Source: Plotosus lineatus (Eukaryota > Chordata > Actinopteri > Siluriformes > Plotosidae). Taken from it: a stretch of 64,000 nt of DNA. Made by a program: the position numbers and the translations under genes. The notes beneath the pieces are model-generated. The model was not told where the DNA came from and ran no database searches. It saw nothing but the letters and a program-made list of their open reading frames with translations. This document shows, piece after piece, positions 21,988-33,454 of the stretch. The stretch covers positions 82,669,050 to 82,733,049 of the forward strand of contig CM045729.1 in the NCBI GenBank assembly GCA_024760905.1, in the 5' to 3' direction. Positions within the stretch are counted from its first letter, which is position 1, and each line of letters begins with the position of its first letter.

Positions 21988-24900
21988 CTTCTTCTTCTTC
22001 TTCTTCTTTTCCTTTCGGCTGTTCCCTTCAGGGGCCGCCACAGCAAATAATCTGCCTCCATCTCACCCTATCCTCTGCATCTTCTATTCTTACTCCAACT
22101 ACCTTCATGTCCGCCTTCACCACATCCATAAATCTTCTCTTTGGTCTTCCTCTGGGCCTTCTGCTTGGTAGTTCCAACCTCAGCATCCTACTACCCTACT
22201 CACTATCCCTCCTCTGTACATGTCCAAACCATCTCAATCTAGCCTCTCTGACTTTGTCTCCAAAACATCTAACATGTGCTGTCCCTCTGATGTACTCATT
22301 CCTGATCCTATCCATCCTCGTTACTCCCAAAGAGAACCTCAACATTTTCATCTCTGCGACCTCCATCTCTGCCTCCTGTCAGTGGCCCAGGGCCACTGTT
22401 TCTAAACCATACAACATTGCTGGTCTCATCACCGTCTTGTACACTTTTCCCTTCATTCTTGCCGATACTCTCCTATCACACATCACACCGGACACTTTTC
22501 TCCATCCGTTCGACCAGCCTGCACACACTTCTTCACCTCTTTTCTACACTCACCATTGCTCTGGATTGTTGAGCCTAAGTACTTAAAATCCTCCACCTTC
22601 TTTATCTCTGCCCCCTGTAACCTCACCGTTCCTCTTGGGTCCTTGTCGTGCACACACATGTATTCTGTCTTACTGAAACTAACCTTCATTCCCCTTCTTT
22701 CCAGGGCATACCTCCACCTCTCTAGATTTTCCTCCACTTGTTCTCTGCTCTCACTATAGATCACAATGTTATCTGCAAACATCATAGTCCATGGAGATTC
22801 TTGTTGAACCTCGTCTGTCAGCCTGACCATCACCATAGCAAACAAGAAGGGGCTCAGAGCTGACCCTTGATGCAGTCCCACCTCCACCTTGAACTCTTCT
22901 GTCACACCGACAGCACACCTCACCACTGTCTTATATCCCTCATACATGTCCTGCACCATGTCCATGCTTCTCTGCCACTCCAGACTTCCTCATACGATAC
23001 CACAGTTCTTCTCTCGGCACCCTGTCATATGCTTTCTCCAGATCCACAAAGGCACAATGCAGCTCCTTCTGACCTTCTCCGTACTCCTCTATTAACATCC
23101 TCAAAGCAAACACTGCATATGTGGTGCTCTTTCTTGGCATGAAACCAAACTGTTGTTCACAAATGCTGACCTCTGCCCTTAGTATAGCTTCCACTATTCT
23201 TTCCCATAACTTCATTGTATGGCTCATCAACTTCATCCCTCTGTAGTTGCCACAACTTTGTACGTCTCCCTTGTTCTTAAAACTGGGCACAAGCACACTT
23301 CTCCTCCATTCCTCCGGCATCTGCTCACTTTCTCAGACCGTGTTGAATATTCTTGTCAGAAAATCTACTGCTACCCCCCCCCCTAGACACTTCCATACCT
23401 CCACCGGTATGTCATCATGACCAACTGCCTTTCCACTCTTCATCCTCTTCAATGCCCTCCTCACTTCACCCTTACTGATCTTTGCTACTTCCTGATCCTC
23501 AACGGTCACCCCTTCTACTCTTTTTTCTCTCGCATTTTCCTCATTCATCAGCTCTTCAAAGTACTCTTTCCATCTTCCCAGCACACTTCTGTCATCGGTC
23601 AATACATTTCCCTCTCTGTCCTTTATCACTCTAACTTGCTGCACGTCTTTCCCATCTCTATTTCTCTGCTGTGCTAACCTGTATAGATCGTTTTCTCCCT
23701 CCTTACTGTCCAACCTGTCATACAAGTCATCATACGCCCTCTGTTTGGCCTTTTACACCGCTACCTTACGCTGTGTCTCCCTGTACTCTGTTTACTCTCT
23801 ATGGTCCTCTCAATGTCCCACTTCTTCTTAGCTAACCTCTTCTTTTGTACACACTCCTGCACTTCCTTATTCCACCAACAAGTCTCCTTATCTACTTTCC
23901 TTCCAGAGGACACACCAAGCACTCTCCAACCTGTCTCCCTGATCCCATTGGCTGTGGTTGTTCAGTCATCTGGAAGCACTTGACTACCCAAAGCCTGTTT
24001 CAATTCCTCCTTGAAGACAACACGACACTCTTCCTTTTTCAGCTTCCACCACTTTGTCTTCTGCTCTGCCTTTGCCTTCTTCACCTTCCTCACCATCAGC
24101 ATCATCCTGCACACCACCATCCTATGCTGTTTGGCAACACTCTCACCCACTACTACTTTGCATTCACTGACTTCCTTCAAATTACATCGCCTACACAAGA
24201 TGTAGTCTACCTGTGTGCTCCTACCTCCGCTTTCATAAGTCACCCTATGCTCCTCTCTCTTCTGGAAGAAAGTATTCACCACAGCCATTTCCATCCTTTT
24301 TGCAAAATCGATCAACATCTGTCCTTCTGTGTTTCTGTCCTGGATACCAAACCTGCCCATCACTTCCTCGTCCCCTCTGTTGCCTGCACAAACATGTCCA
24401 TTGAAGTCTGCCCCAATGACCATTCTTTCACCTCTGGGGGTACTCTGCATCACTTCATCTAACTCACTCCAGAATCTCTCCTTCTCTTCTAGCTCACATC
24501 CTGCCTGTGGTGCATAAGCACTAACAACGTTGATCATCACGCCTTCAATTTCTAACTTGAGACTCATCACTCTGTCTGACACTTCTCAAACATTCCTGAC
24601 AAATCCCTCCTTCAAGATGACTCCTACTCCATTTCTCTTCCCATCCACACCATGATAAAACAGCTTAAACCCTGCTCCTAAGCTTCTCGCCTTGCTACCT
24701 TTCCACCTGGTCTCCTGAACACACAGTATGTCCACCTTCCTCCTCTGCATCATGTCAGCCAGCTCTCTAGCTTTTTCGTTCATAGTTCCAACATTCAAAG
24801 TCCCTACTCTCAGTCCTAGACTCACGCATTACCTCTTCTCTCTCTGCCTTCGGACACGCCTCCCGCCTCTCCTTCTTCGACCAACAGTAGTCCAATTTCC

Positions 24901-25133
24901 ACCAGCACCCTGTTCGTTAACAGCACTGATGGCAGTCGTTGTTAACCCGGGCCTCGACCGATCCAGTATGAATTTCGTTTTGATCATTTGCATGAGAAAT
25001 GTGGCAGAGGTTTTACGCCGGATGCCCTTCCTATCGCAACCCTCTGCATTTATCTGGGCTTGGGACCGGCGTGAGGGGGAGACACTGGTTTGTGCCCCTC
25101 CACGGCTGCATTCGGCTGCACACGGCTGTTGTA
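21988..25133 (-). mobile_element. RTE-clade LINE copy D, full length, frameshifted
   Basis: Full-length copy flanked by the 9-bp duplication gatcactgt (21979-21987 and 25134-25142). The 3' GAA tail is at 21988-22012 and the 5' end near 25133. Minus-strand coding blocks: ORF start 24825-24586, endonuclease 24582-23962 (IGADFNGHVCAGNRGDEE, QVDYILCRRCN), RT N-terminus 23725-23333, RT 23320-22940 and 22965-22483 (GLHQGSALSP; catalytic box FADN, Asn codon 22770-22768), C-terminal domain 22460-22050. Frameshifts at about 24584, 23960, 23740, 23330, 22950 and 22490 make it non-functional. It defines the 3.15-kb unit length of the family here. Confidence 0.93.
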
Positions 25134-25142
25134 GATCACTGT

Positions 25143-25656
25143 ATTGCTCTTTAAACCATCTAAATCAGATGTTCCGATGTTTCTCTGTCCTATCACACAC
25201 ACTTGAGTCATGAAGAACTGTAAATAGGCTAATGAGTTAAATCAATGAAAGAAAAAACCCAAAAAACCAACCAAATAAACAAACAAACAAAAAAACAAAC
25301 ACTATGATGTGCAAGACTCTCCAAACACAAGTTCTCCAGGACCATGAAAAACCTCTCATCCAAGGCGTTGGTCACAGTGATCGCCTCAATTCCTTAAAGT
25401 CCTGTGACACCTTTTTCACACCTTTGCAGGTTGCAGTGTGCTGATAGAATGAATGATGAGTGTTACCATGACAGGAGGACAGATGAAGAGATGGATTGTT
25501 CTCCATGTTGTAGATTCACTGGAATGATTTGAGAGCAGACTGTTGGGGGACTATGGCTGTATCCACTGGAAACGCTTTCTAAAACCCGGAGCTGCTCTGT
25601 CCTGCTCAGGGTCAGGGTGGACTTAGAGGATTCTTTCTGGGAACATTGGATCTTTA
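25143..25656 (+). other. No gene recognised
   Basis: Low-complexity A-rich patch (25245-25300), then apparently unique sequence. No splice-flanked open frame or known repeat was recognised. Confidence 0.5.

Positions 25657-25733
<77 letters not shown>
25657..25733 (+). repeat. (CA)n microsatellite
   Basis: About 38 CA units. Confidence 0.95.
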
Positions 25734-25735
<2 letters not shown>

Positions 25736-25984
25736 CCTGGGGCGACAAAAAGCTCTATAAACAAATATAATAACATTAAGTAATTAAAAGCACAATTTAT
25801 TAAGTTTTTCAATTAAAACTAATCTCAAGTAAAGTTTATTCCACCAAATTATAGAATAACACAAAATTCCTGTGAGTGGAAGCTCAAGCTGTAATGATTA
25901 TCCGTTATATTTTCTCAGTGTTTTTTCAAAATAATCATATTCATTAAAAGGTATCATTATAATTTTCTCTTTTACTGTTTTGAA

Positions 25985-26100
25985 TTGTTCATATTCATTT
26001 CATTCTGAACCACTTAATCTTATTCAGATTCTGGTCCTATCTCCAACAACTCTGGGCGACATCAGGGTACACCCTGAACAGGGTATTTTAACTGTACAGA
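25985..26100 (-). repeat. L2-tail SINE fragment
   Basis: Has 'tctgaaccacttaatcttattcagattctgg' and 'ctctgggcgacatcagggtacaccctgaacagg', the reversed tail of S2/S3 SINEs. An ATA microsatellite adjoins it. Confidence 0.5.
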
Positions 26101-26110
26101 TGTGTATGAC

Positions 26111-26114
26111 AATG

Positions 26115-26157
<43 letters not shown>
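26111..26157 (+). repeat. (ATA)n microsatellite
   Basis: Trinucleotide ATA/AAT repeat of about 15 units. Confidence 0.95.
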
Positions 26158-26159
<2 letters not shown>

Positions 26160-26475
26160 TCATTTTCTGAACAGCTTAAACCTAATTTGATTAATTTGGA
26201 GGCTGTTGCCCATCTCAGCCGACTCCGAGCGAGGGCAGAGTACACCCTGAACGGCTCACCAGGCCATTGCAGGGCAGAAACAAGCTGACAACTATGCAGC
26301 TCCTCTTGATGAAAGTCAGCAATGGTTTTTTTACGTGAACCTCACACCACAGACAGTGAGAGACACGGCCGGCCTTTGGTAACCGAATTAGTGCACTGGT
26401 GGGACAGCGACAACCTGGTGATAGAGGGGCTTAAACTTCTGACCTTGGGATCAATGATCCAGCATCTGTAAACCC
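26158..26475 (-). mobile_element. S2 SINE
   Basis: Read on the minus strand: decayed tRNA-like head near 26465, body ('gaccttgggatcaatgatcc' reversed, 'ctttggtaaccgaattag' reversed), 'gaaagtcagcaatgg' reversed, then the tail with 'gcgagggcagagtacaccctg' reversed and 'tctgaacagctta' reversed. It shares head and body with S1 but ends in the L2-type tail. Confidence 0.7.
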
Positions 26476-27190
26476 CCATTTTTTGAAAGACCAGATGAGG
26501 AGTATAAGTAGAGGGCTTTGTGAGGTTTTCAGACTGTGGGCTGTGGACTGACTGCTGTTAGCTGACTGTGTTGCTGTATCATGTGGATGGAGTAATAACG
26601 AGGATATCTGCTTCTTCTCATCTCACTGCACTATGTTTATTTATTTTTTAATAAGAATATAATAGGAGTTAATTGAGCAAGAACAACAGACGCCTGAAAG
26701 ACTGGGACCTAGCTTTCCACCGGCATATGTTCCACTTGGGCCAGAGAGCATAAATTTTTTAGCATTTGAATATAACTGTACCTTGGCCATATTGCGTGTC
26801 AGTGATGGGATGAGTACAGATGAGGAAAACACGTATTTGACTCATTTTACTTGTGAGCAGGAGTAAAAGACAGACTGTCTGGTTCTTATGCCAGTTCTTC
26901 TCATATGGTGATGAATATCCTGAAATTCATAGAACAACAGAACAGCTGGGACAGGAGATAACATTTCACTTCCAAAGAAATCCAGCTACAAATCCAGTGC
27001 ACACATTAACTGGGATTTAGAGCTCTGTGTAAGAGATTGGCGAAGGATATACAGAGTGCAGTCTGTGATGTCCAGGAAAGAAGAAGAAGATAATGACGAC
27101 ACTATTTTTTTTCATCTTTGTACATATTAATGCTAATTTTAATCATATTCATGAGCATGAGAGCAAAATAAATATTATTTCATATGAGAG
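26476..27190 (+). other. No gene recognised
   Basis: AT-rich, apparently unique sequence. A few short open frames lack domains or conserved splice context. Confidence 0.5.
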
Positions 27191-27196
27191 ACATGC

Positions 27197-28300
27197 TAGA
27201 GCCTGAGGTATTCAGGGCGGATCTCGTCCACACTTGAAGTCCAGCCACCAAGGATTTTTTTGATTACCATGGCGATCTCAGCCCTACCCGCTCCTTGATG
27301 GAGGGAGTGTTGATGGCTGAGGATGACACCTTGAAGTATTCCTTCCGTCTGTGACAACCTTCCCAGTCAAGGTGAGCAGTTCAAATGATGATCCAGAACC
27401 TTTTTGAGGCTGATTGTTTTCCAGGCTCTCACAATACTCCTCCTGCACCTGTTACTTTGCATTAGTGGCAGTCTGTTTGATTTGCCAGTTCGTGTCTGCC
27501 AGTTCCTTGTCCCACAAGCCAGAAAGACCAGATGGTCCCCTTTCTTCAACTTGAAAGCCCCATTCACCACAGGTGCCCACCACTGAGTTCAGGAGTTGCG
27601 AAAATTTCAACTGCCCATTTTTTTTTTCAATGTCCGCTGCCTTTTTTAGGATGTGGTAGTAGTTCTTCTGGAGTTGGAATTTGAACGTCCCTCTGATAGG
27701 AGTCTCTGCCAGATGTTCCCAGGAGACCCTATTTACATGTTTGGGCCTCCCAGATCTGGAAGGCAGCTTCCCTACAATCAGAGCCAGCTCACCACTAGGT
27801 AGCAATCAGTTGACAGCTCAGCACCTTTCTTCATCCGAGTGTCTAGAACAGCGATCACCAACGTGGTGCCCGTGGGCACCAGGTAGCCCGCAAGGACAAT
27901 ATAAGTTGCCCGCGGACCTGTTAGGACAGGCCCACAGCGCCATAGTGCCACTCTCCATTGAACTGCATCTAATTGTTCTGAATATACTGTATTTTTAAAT
28001 CAAATCAAAATCTTCACATAGATGAATATCATTAATTATTATTAGTAACACAATTAAAGGTAATTTGAGCCAAATTTGTAATTTCAGAGGTGTGTATTGA
28101 CCTGGTAGCCCTTCACATTAATTGGTAGCCAAGAAGTAGCTCTCAGTTTCAAAAAGGTTGGTGACCCCTGGTCTAGAACATGTAGAAAGTCCATTGAAAC
28201 AATTATAAAGTTGATCATCAAACTGGGTGTTACGGTGCTGCCCCTTTTCCACTTCTGTAGAATCAAGACACTTTCACAAAAGCATATAGGCACATCAATA
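27197..28300 (-). mobile_element. Rex3-like LINE relic split by a hAT MITE
   Basis: Matches the Rex3-like element at 17195-20282 in order: 'gaggtattcagggcggatctcgtcc' (compare 18400), 'cagaacctttttgaggc', 'cgtgtctgccag', 'gtctctgccagatgttcccagga' and 'tcaccactaggtagcaatcagttgacagctcag' (compare 19145). More diverged than that copy, with many stops. It resumes after the MITE (27849-28170) with 'gtctagaacatg'. Confidence 0.75.
27849..28170. mobile_element. hAT MITE, 322 bp, with perfect 8-bp TSD
   Basis: Flanked by gtctagaa (27841-27848 and 28171-28178). Ends cagcgatcaccaac and gttggtgacccctg are inverted. A second copy, in opposite orientation, sits in the 5' LTR at 54390-54731. No open frame. 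Confidence 0.85.
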
Positions 28301-28675
28301 GCCTGAACCATGGGCTCATAAAACATTCGGCTTGTTAATTTGGTTATACTAAGTGTTCAATGGAGAACTTCAATAAATAGTTTGATCCGAAGTTTATTAC
28401 ACCCAAACTAATATAAATACATTTACAATATTCACGATAAACAAAGGCTGATTTCAAAGGTAGGTGAGATGATAATTGAACTACTTTCTGATAAGGAATT
28501 CCACATTAACATAGTTGCCAAATATAGTAAACTAACAAGGTTGATGATATATTTTGCAATGAAATGTCTAACAACTTGGACTAACAGGAGATTTTCAAAA
28601 GATGACTTTACAACGCTCCAATTCAGTTTCTGGGGTTAGTGTTGCACCAGGAGCATATGCGTCGGATCCGAAGAT

Positions 28676-29978
28676 CAGGCATGTGATTTTTCCGCCAATT
28701 CACGGAATTTCGATTTTTTCATTGGCCCAGTTTAAAAAAAAAAAAAATCAATTTTTTTCACGCCGAATATGTCAAAATAACTGTTCCCACTTTTATTCCA
28801 TTCAGAGTTTTGCATAAAATGACCTCTCTTGAAACACTGCTGATTGGCTGATGGCTTTCTAATAGCCAATCGTTGATGTTGAAACATGTACGTAGACATT
28901 CGCGCCACTTCCGATCTGTTCAGCCATCGAAAGCATGTCGGTGATCCAGAGAAAAGATTCTGCTCGAATCAAAGAAATAGACAAAGTCGTGAAAAACAAG
29001 TTTAGGTGGGAATGGATGGAAAAGGGAACCGTAGCATTCAATTGCAAAAACATTTGGTGTTCAAAGCGAAGATTCCAGAACCTCCAGACTTAACCCTTTG
29101 TTTGCTGTTCGACCAGAAACTTCCGTGCAAATAAAAGACCCAGTGAACCAACCAGTTTCTGTCGATGATCGAGTAGTGAATTTTGAGGTATGTTTGAGAG
29201 TTTTGTTGTCCAGTTTCCGATTATATTTTTCAAATTATTGTTAATGCATGGATGTTTTAGGCGTAGGCCGTTCACCTGTTTATTCCATGAACTGAATCAA
29301 ATGAGCCGACTCTATGGTCACTGAACCATTTTTCTGCTGTGAGAATAAATAAATTATTGCCACAATAACACCCCAGTTTTTCGTAATTAACTTATGTAAC
29401 AGCAGTGGGAGTGTGTGCTCGTGCAAATAGCTCATTAATATTGGAAATGTAAAACTATGAATCAACCTAAACCAAAATGCCTCAGCATCCAGAAGGACAA
29501 CAAACTTTCTAAGGCAGCCTCCAGCGGGACATTTCAGGCTGCACAAAAGGAAGCAAGAAAGTGCCATGCTAAAGCACTCAAGACAAAGAAACATCAATTC
29601 AAAAATCGTATGTCATGTATAGCATCTCATGTGTATAGTTTGTTTCCAGATTGTGTTTAAAGACAATGACTGTTGATAATAGTGTTGTGAGGCAGGACAT
29701 ATCTATAAGAGTGACTATTTGATTTGTGACTGTGACACTTTTATTAGTGTTGGAATCCTACATGATAAACCCACAAGTTGAGGTACAGTATGCATATGGA
29801 GATTAGAAATTAAACTTTCTAGGGCTCTTTCAGTGTCATGAAATAGGCTTTTTCCCCTTCTGAAATGCTTAAAACCTAGGCACTTCGGGGGGAGGAGCTT
29901 CGGGGGTGGAGGCTTGGCCCCCCCCCAGACCCTGGCTGATTTTCAGTGATTTTTGGTGACGGTCAAATCACATGCCTG
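28676..29978. mobile_element. DNA transposon with inverted ends, superfamily unassigned
   Basis: Left end caggcatgtgattttt (28676-28691) and right end aaatcacatgcctg (29965-29978) are inverted. Subterminal 'ccgccaatt' resembles the element at 10900. It carries a small open frame at 28935-29093 and G/C-rich 'ttcgggggtggaggcttggc' near the right end. No clear target duplication. Confidence 0.5.
28935..29093 (+). pseudogene. 52-codon open frame in DNA transposon, unrecognised
   Basis: Starts MSVIQRKDSARIKEIDKVVK and continues with a basic/aromatic stretch (NKFRWEWMEKG). It has no motif I can assign. Its place inside the inverted-repeat element at 28676-29978 suggests the N-terminal remnant of a transposon protein. 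Downstream codons are interrupted. Confidence 0.35.
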
Positions 29979-29996
29979 CAAAGATGCAGGAGACCA

Positions 29997-30317
29997 TGTA
30001 AGAAGATTCAACGATTTTATTTTAGCACTTAGGAAAATCTAAATCACTGGAAATAATAAATCAATGGAAACTGGTCGAGCATGAAGCAGAATACCAGGAG
30101 TCGGAGAGATAGCCAAGAAACGGAATCACTGGGAAGGCTAATCTCCTGATGTCGGGGGAAGCGTGCCACTCCTATTTATAGCTTGCTGATTGCTGATTGC
30201 TGAATGGAAACAGGTGTGCTCTCTGGACCTCGCCTGCAGGTAACAGCCACGCCCCTCGCCAACGCCTGCAATGAATGAAGAGAGAATTAATGCCGCCAGC
30301 CACCACAGACCATAACA
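29997..30317 (-). repeat. Ty3/Gypsy LTR
   Basis: On the minus strand it begins tgttatggtctgtggtgg right after a purine-rich ggggggtac tract (30318-30326) and ends ...cttcttaca. It contains an aataaa signal (30011-30020 region). TG...CA ends and its position beside the integrase-chromodomain coding end support a 3' LTR. The 5' LTR is not in the window. Confidence 0.55.
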
Positions 30318-30326
30318 GTACCCCCC

Positions 30327-31079
30327 CTCTCCTTAAGGGACGTCACCTGGCTCCCGACCAGGCTTGTCCGGGAACTGACGATAAAACTCATTTAATAAGT
30401 CCAGTTCCAGGATTAGGGAGCGAGGAATCTAGAAGCGTTCTTCGGGGCCATACCCCTCCCAGTCCACCAGGTACTGAAAACCTCGACCCCGTCTGCGTAC
30501 ATTGAGGATTCGATTGACTGTGTACGTGGGGTGTCCATCAATCAGCCTGGGGGGAGGGGGTGGGGAGTCGGTGGGGGTATGGAGGGGACTCTCCACCACG
30601 AGCTTGATCAGGGATACATGGAATACTGAGTGTACTTTGAGTGAGGATGGGAGTTTTAGTCAGACAGCGCTGGGGTTTATAATTTTTTCAATCACATAGG
30701 GCCCATTGTACCTGGGAGACAATTTCTTGGAGTAAACTTGCAGGGGCAGGTCCTGGGAGGAGAGCCAAACTTTTTGTGCAACCGTGGAGGGAGGTGCTGG
30801 GGTTCGATGACGATCGGCGATTCTTCGGTTTCGGGCCACTGTTCGTTCCAGGGCGGCACATGCTTCTCTCCTGACCAGGCGTGCTCTGCAAAACTGCGCC
30901 TGGACGGATGGAACGGCCATTTGATGGGCATTCTAAACTAGCCGTTCAACCTCCTATTGAGCTGCTCCAAGTATACAGGAGGCGGGCAAGATGCTCTCCA
31001 TGGTGGTCTCTTCCCCCGAGGAAAACTGCCTGGAGAGAGCCATCTGGCTTCGTATTCTAGGAGCCAGGTCAGTACGTTA
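30327..31079 (-). pseudogene. Ty3/Gypsy integrase C-terminus plus chromodomain, fragment
   Basis: Minus-strand fragment. Residues such as [40 protein letters not shown] and, further on, [14 protein letters not shown] show the end of an integrase followed by a chromodomain, as in fish chromovirus-type Gypsy elements. The reading frame shifts at about 30930 and 30660. The upstream gag, protease, RT and integrase core are absent; LINE copy E sits at the break (31081). Confidence 0.8.
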
Positions 31080-31080
31080 G

Positions 31081-31437
31081 TCTTCTTCTTCGTCTCCTTT
31101 CGGCTTTTCCCTTCAGGGGTCGCCACAGCGAATCATCTGCCTCCATCTCACCACCCATCTTCTACTCTTACTCCAACTACCTTCATGTCCTCCTTCACCA
31201 CATCCATAAATCTTCTCTTTGGTCTTCCTCTCGGCCTTCTACCTGGTAGTTCCAACCTCAGCATCCTCCTACCAATATACTCACTATCCCTCCTCTGTAC
31301 ATGTCCAAACCATCTCAAGCTAGCCTCTCTGACTTTGTCTCCAAAACCTCTAACATGTGCTGTCCCTCTGATGTACTCATTCCTGATCCTATCCATCCTC
31401 GTTACTCCCAAAGAGAACCTCAACATTTTCATCTCTG
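31081..31437 (-). mobile_element. RTE-clade LINE copy E, 3' end only
   Basis: The tail 'cttcttcttcgtctcctttcggc' at the left is followed by 95 open codons (31432-31148) of the C-terminal domain: MKMLRFSLGVTRMDRIRNEY, WFGHVQRRDSEYIG and PGRRPRGRPKRRFMDVV. Severely 5'-truncated, with no catalytic domain. Confidence 0.9.
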
Positions 31438-31524
31438 ACTTTCTGTACAGTATATATAATTATAATATAATTTCTCAATATTTATGCTTAGTGTGAAACT
31501 TGAGCCTGTTTATGTGAACACAAA

Positions 31525-32874
31525 GCCGATATCCTGGCAGGAATTGAAGAAAGGCACACACGAAGTTCTTCTTTAACAGCTCTCAGTCTCTCCTGTTTTT
31601 AGTTTTTATCGCTTGAAAAGCTGAGCTCACACAGATATGCTGTGGAAAAGTGGAGCAATGTCAGAACAGCTTTGTTGGCCAGAATGAGGAACTCCGTGAC
31701 AGCAGTCAACCAAAAACTGTCCAAAAGCAGATCATCAAATCTTAGTTTTAAACTACGATCCTGTTTCAGTTCAGTTAGCTTCTCCTACTCTTGTAAAGAA
31801 ATCCTTTCCTACAACTGATGCTGAGGTATATGGGTCCCGAACCCAGTCAAAGCATTCAGTGGAGGATGAAGAGAAATAAAATGACAACTTGTCCTGTAGA
31901 GTTTTCAGATGTTTCCCTATTACCTCGCACAGTGCAGCAGTGTGATCTTGCCGTTTCTCTGTGAGTGGGAAATTCTCCAGGTTGGCACTTTGCACATGTT
32001 GTTGCTAGAGGTGCACCTTTAAATGGAATCCGTTTAATTTATCTGTGCTTGTAAGGAGGTTTTTCATTTCGGCCTTGCATCCGTGTGTTCAGTTCATTCA
32101 GATGATTAAATATATCTGCCAGGTATGTCAGCTTTGGGCACCACTCATCACTTGCAAACAGATTTGAGTAATCAGACCTCTCATTTGTTAGAAACATTTT
32201 AAGTTCCTCCCGCAGCTCATGCACATGGGTCAGCACCTTGCCCCGTAACAACCATTGGACCTCCATATGGAGCAATAAGGCTTTATGCTCCACTCCCATT
32301 TCCTCACACAACGATGCAAATATACAACTTCTCAGAGGTTATGTCTTTACAAAGTTCACTCAGTGCACCACATCGTTCAACACAGCTTACACAGAATTGC
32401 TTCTCGCCACACACCAGACATAATGGAGTAGGTTTCATCTCATCCCTGGTGAAAGTAAATCCGAACGAAAGATAGCTTTCACTGTATTGCCTTGCCTTTG
32501 GGCTCTCCGCCTGTACTTTCTTTTTACCACCACTCATACTTGGGCCTTTATCTGAGTCAGAATCTTGTCCAGGGCCCAGTTCGGATTTTGCAGTTGTCCT
32601 TTTTAAAAACTTCTCCATGACTGCCACCTCTTGCGTGCGTCACAAATCTCTTGAAGGAATGATGCAATTAGCTACCTGTTGCCACCCGGACGATTATTAC
32701 ATTACTCTGCAAGTCACTCGACAATGACATAATATTTGAAGATAATGATTAATAAATGTTTTAAATTATAAATGTTATTAATTATAAAAAGTGATATTGG
32801 ATAATTTCTCACGGCACACCTGATGATCTCTCACGGCACACCAGTGTGCCGCGGACACCGGTTGAAAAACACTG
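31525..32874 (-). pseudogene. hAT transposase relic, ZBED5-like
   Basis: The right end 'gttgaaaaacactg' (32861-32874) is a hAT-type terminus, with CAGTGTTTTTCAAC on the minus strand. Coding blocks on the minus strand: 32627-32304 ([33 protein letters not shown] with VCGEKQ, a decayed BED-type zinc finger), 32311-32039 ([20 protein letters not shown]), 31995-31771 and a C-terminal piece to about 31530. Frameshifts separate them. The left terminus was not found, so this copy is truncated. Confidence 0.75.
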
Positions 32875-33454
32875 AATTAGAGAATACGTACAAAGAAGCA
32901 GAAACGTGATGTGAGTTAATCCTCTGATGCAGAGGTGAGCGTGCTTTTGTTTATGGCGAGTAGATGAGAAGCATGTATTCAGGTGTGAGCCATCCAAGCA
33001 GTTAAGCCACAACCCTCAGCTGGAGCAGAGCGAAAACAGAGTTCGAGGCACAGCCACCAAAATCAAAGTCCCCTAAAAGCACAGACCATAACAAAAAAAA
33101 CATAAAAAAACATGAAGTGTAATAAATTGGATAAGCAAAACAAAATGATAAACATGCTACAGCACAGTATATAAAATCACACACACAAACATTTTAAACA
33201 TTAACTTAGGTACTGTACTGGAGTAATTGAAAAAGACTTTAATACTAGAGTATTTGTCAACAGTTCAGATGATTATTCCTCTTCACGCACTTCAGAGGAA
33301 ACTGTCGTTTTGTCAGGAGAAAGTCTTATTTCTTTAGAAGAGACATCCTGCATCATTACCTTTTTCTGGTGCTTAGCCAATGTTTGAGTGGCTTCATAGA
33401 GCTTAACTGGTAATTAAAACATACTTAAAAAGGTTCATTGACAACTTCTGCACT
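32875..33454 (+). other. No gene recognised
   Basis: Apparently unique, AT-rich. A 40-codon minus-strand open frame (about 33400-33271, ending SSEVREEE) has an AG-preceded edge but no recognised domain. Confidence 0.4.

Noticed and set aside
33271..33410. Minus-strand terminal exon ending SSEVREEE
   Set aside because: Acceptor-like edge and 40 open codons, but no recognised family and no partner exon; could be a TE remnant. Kept only as a note.
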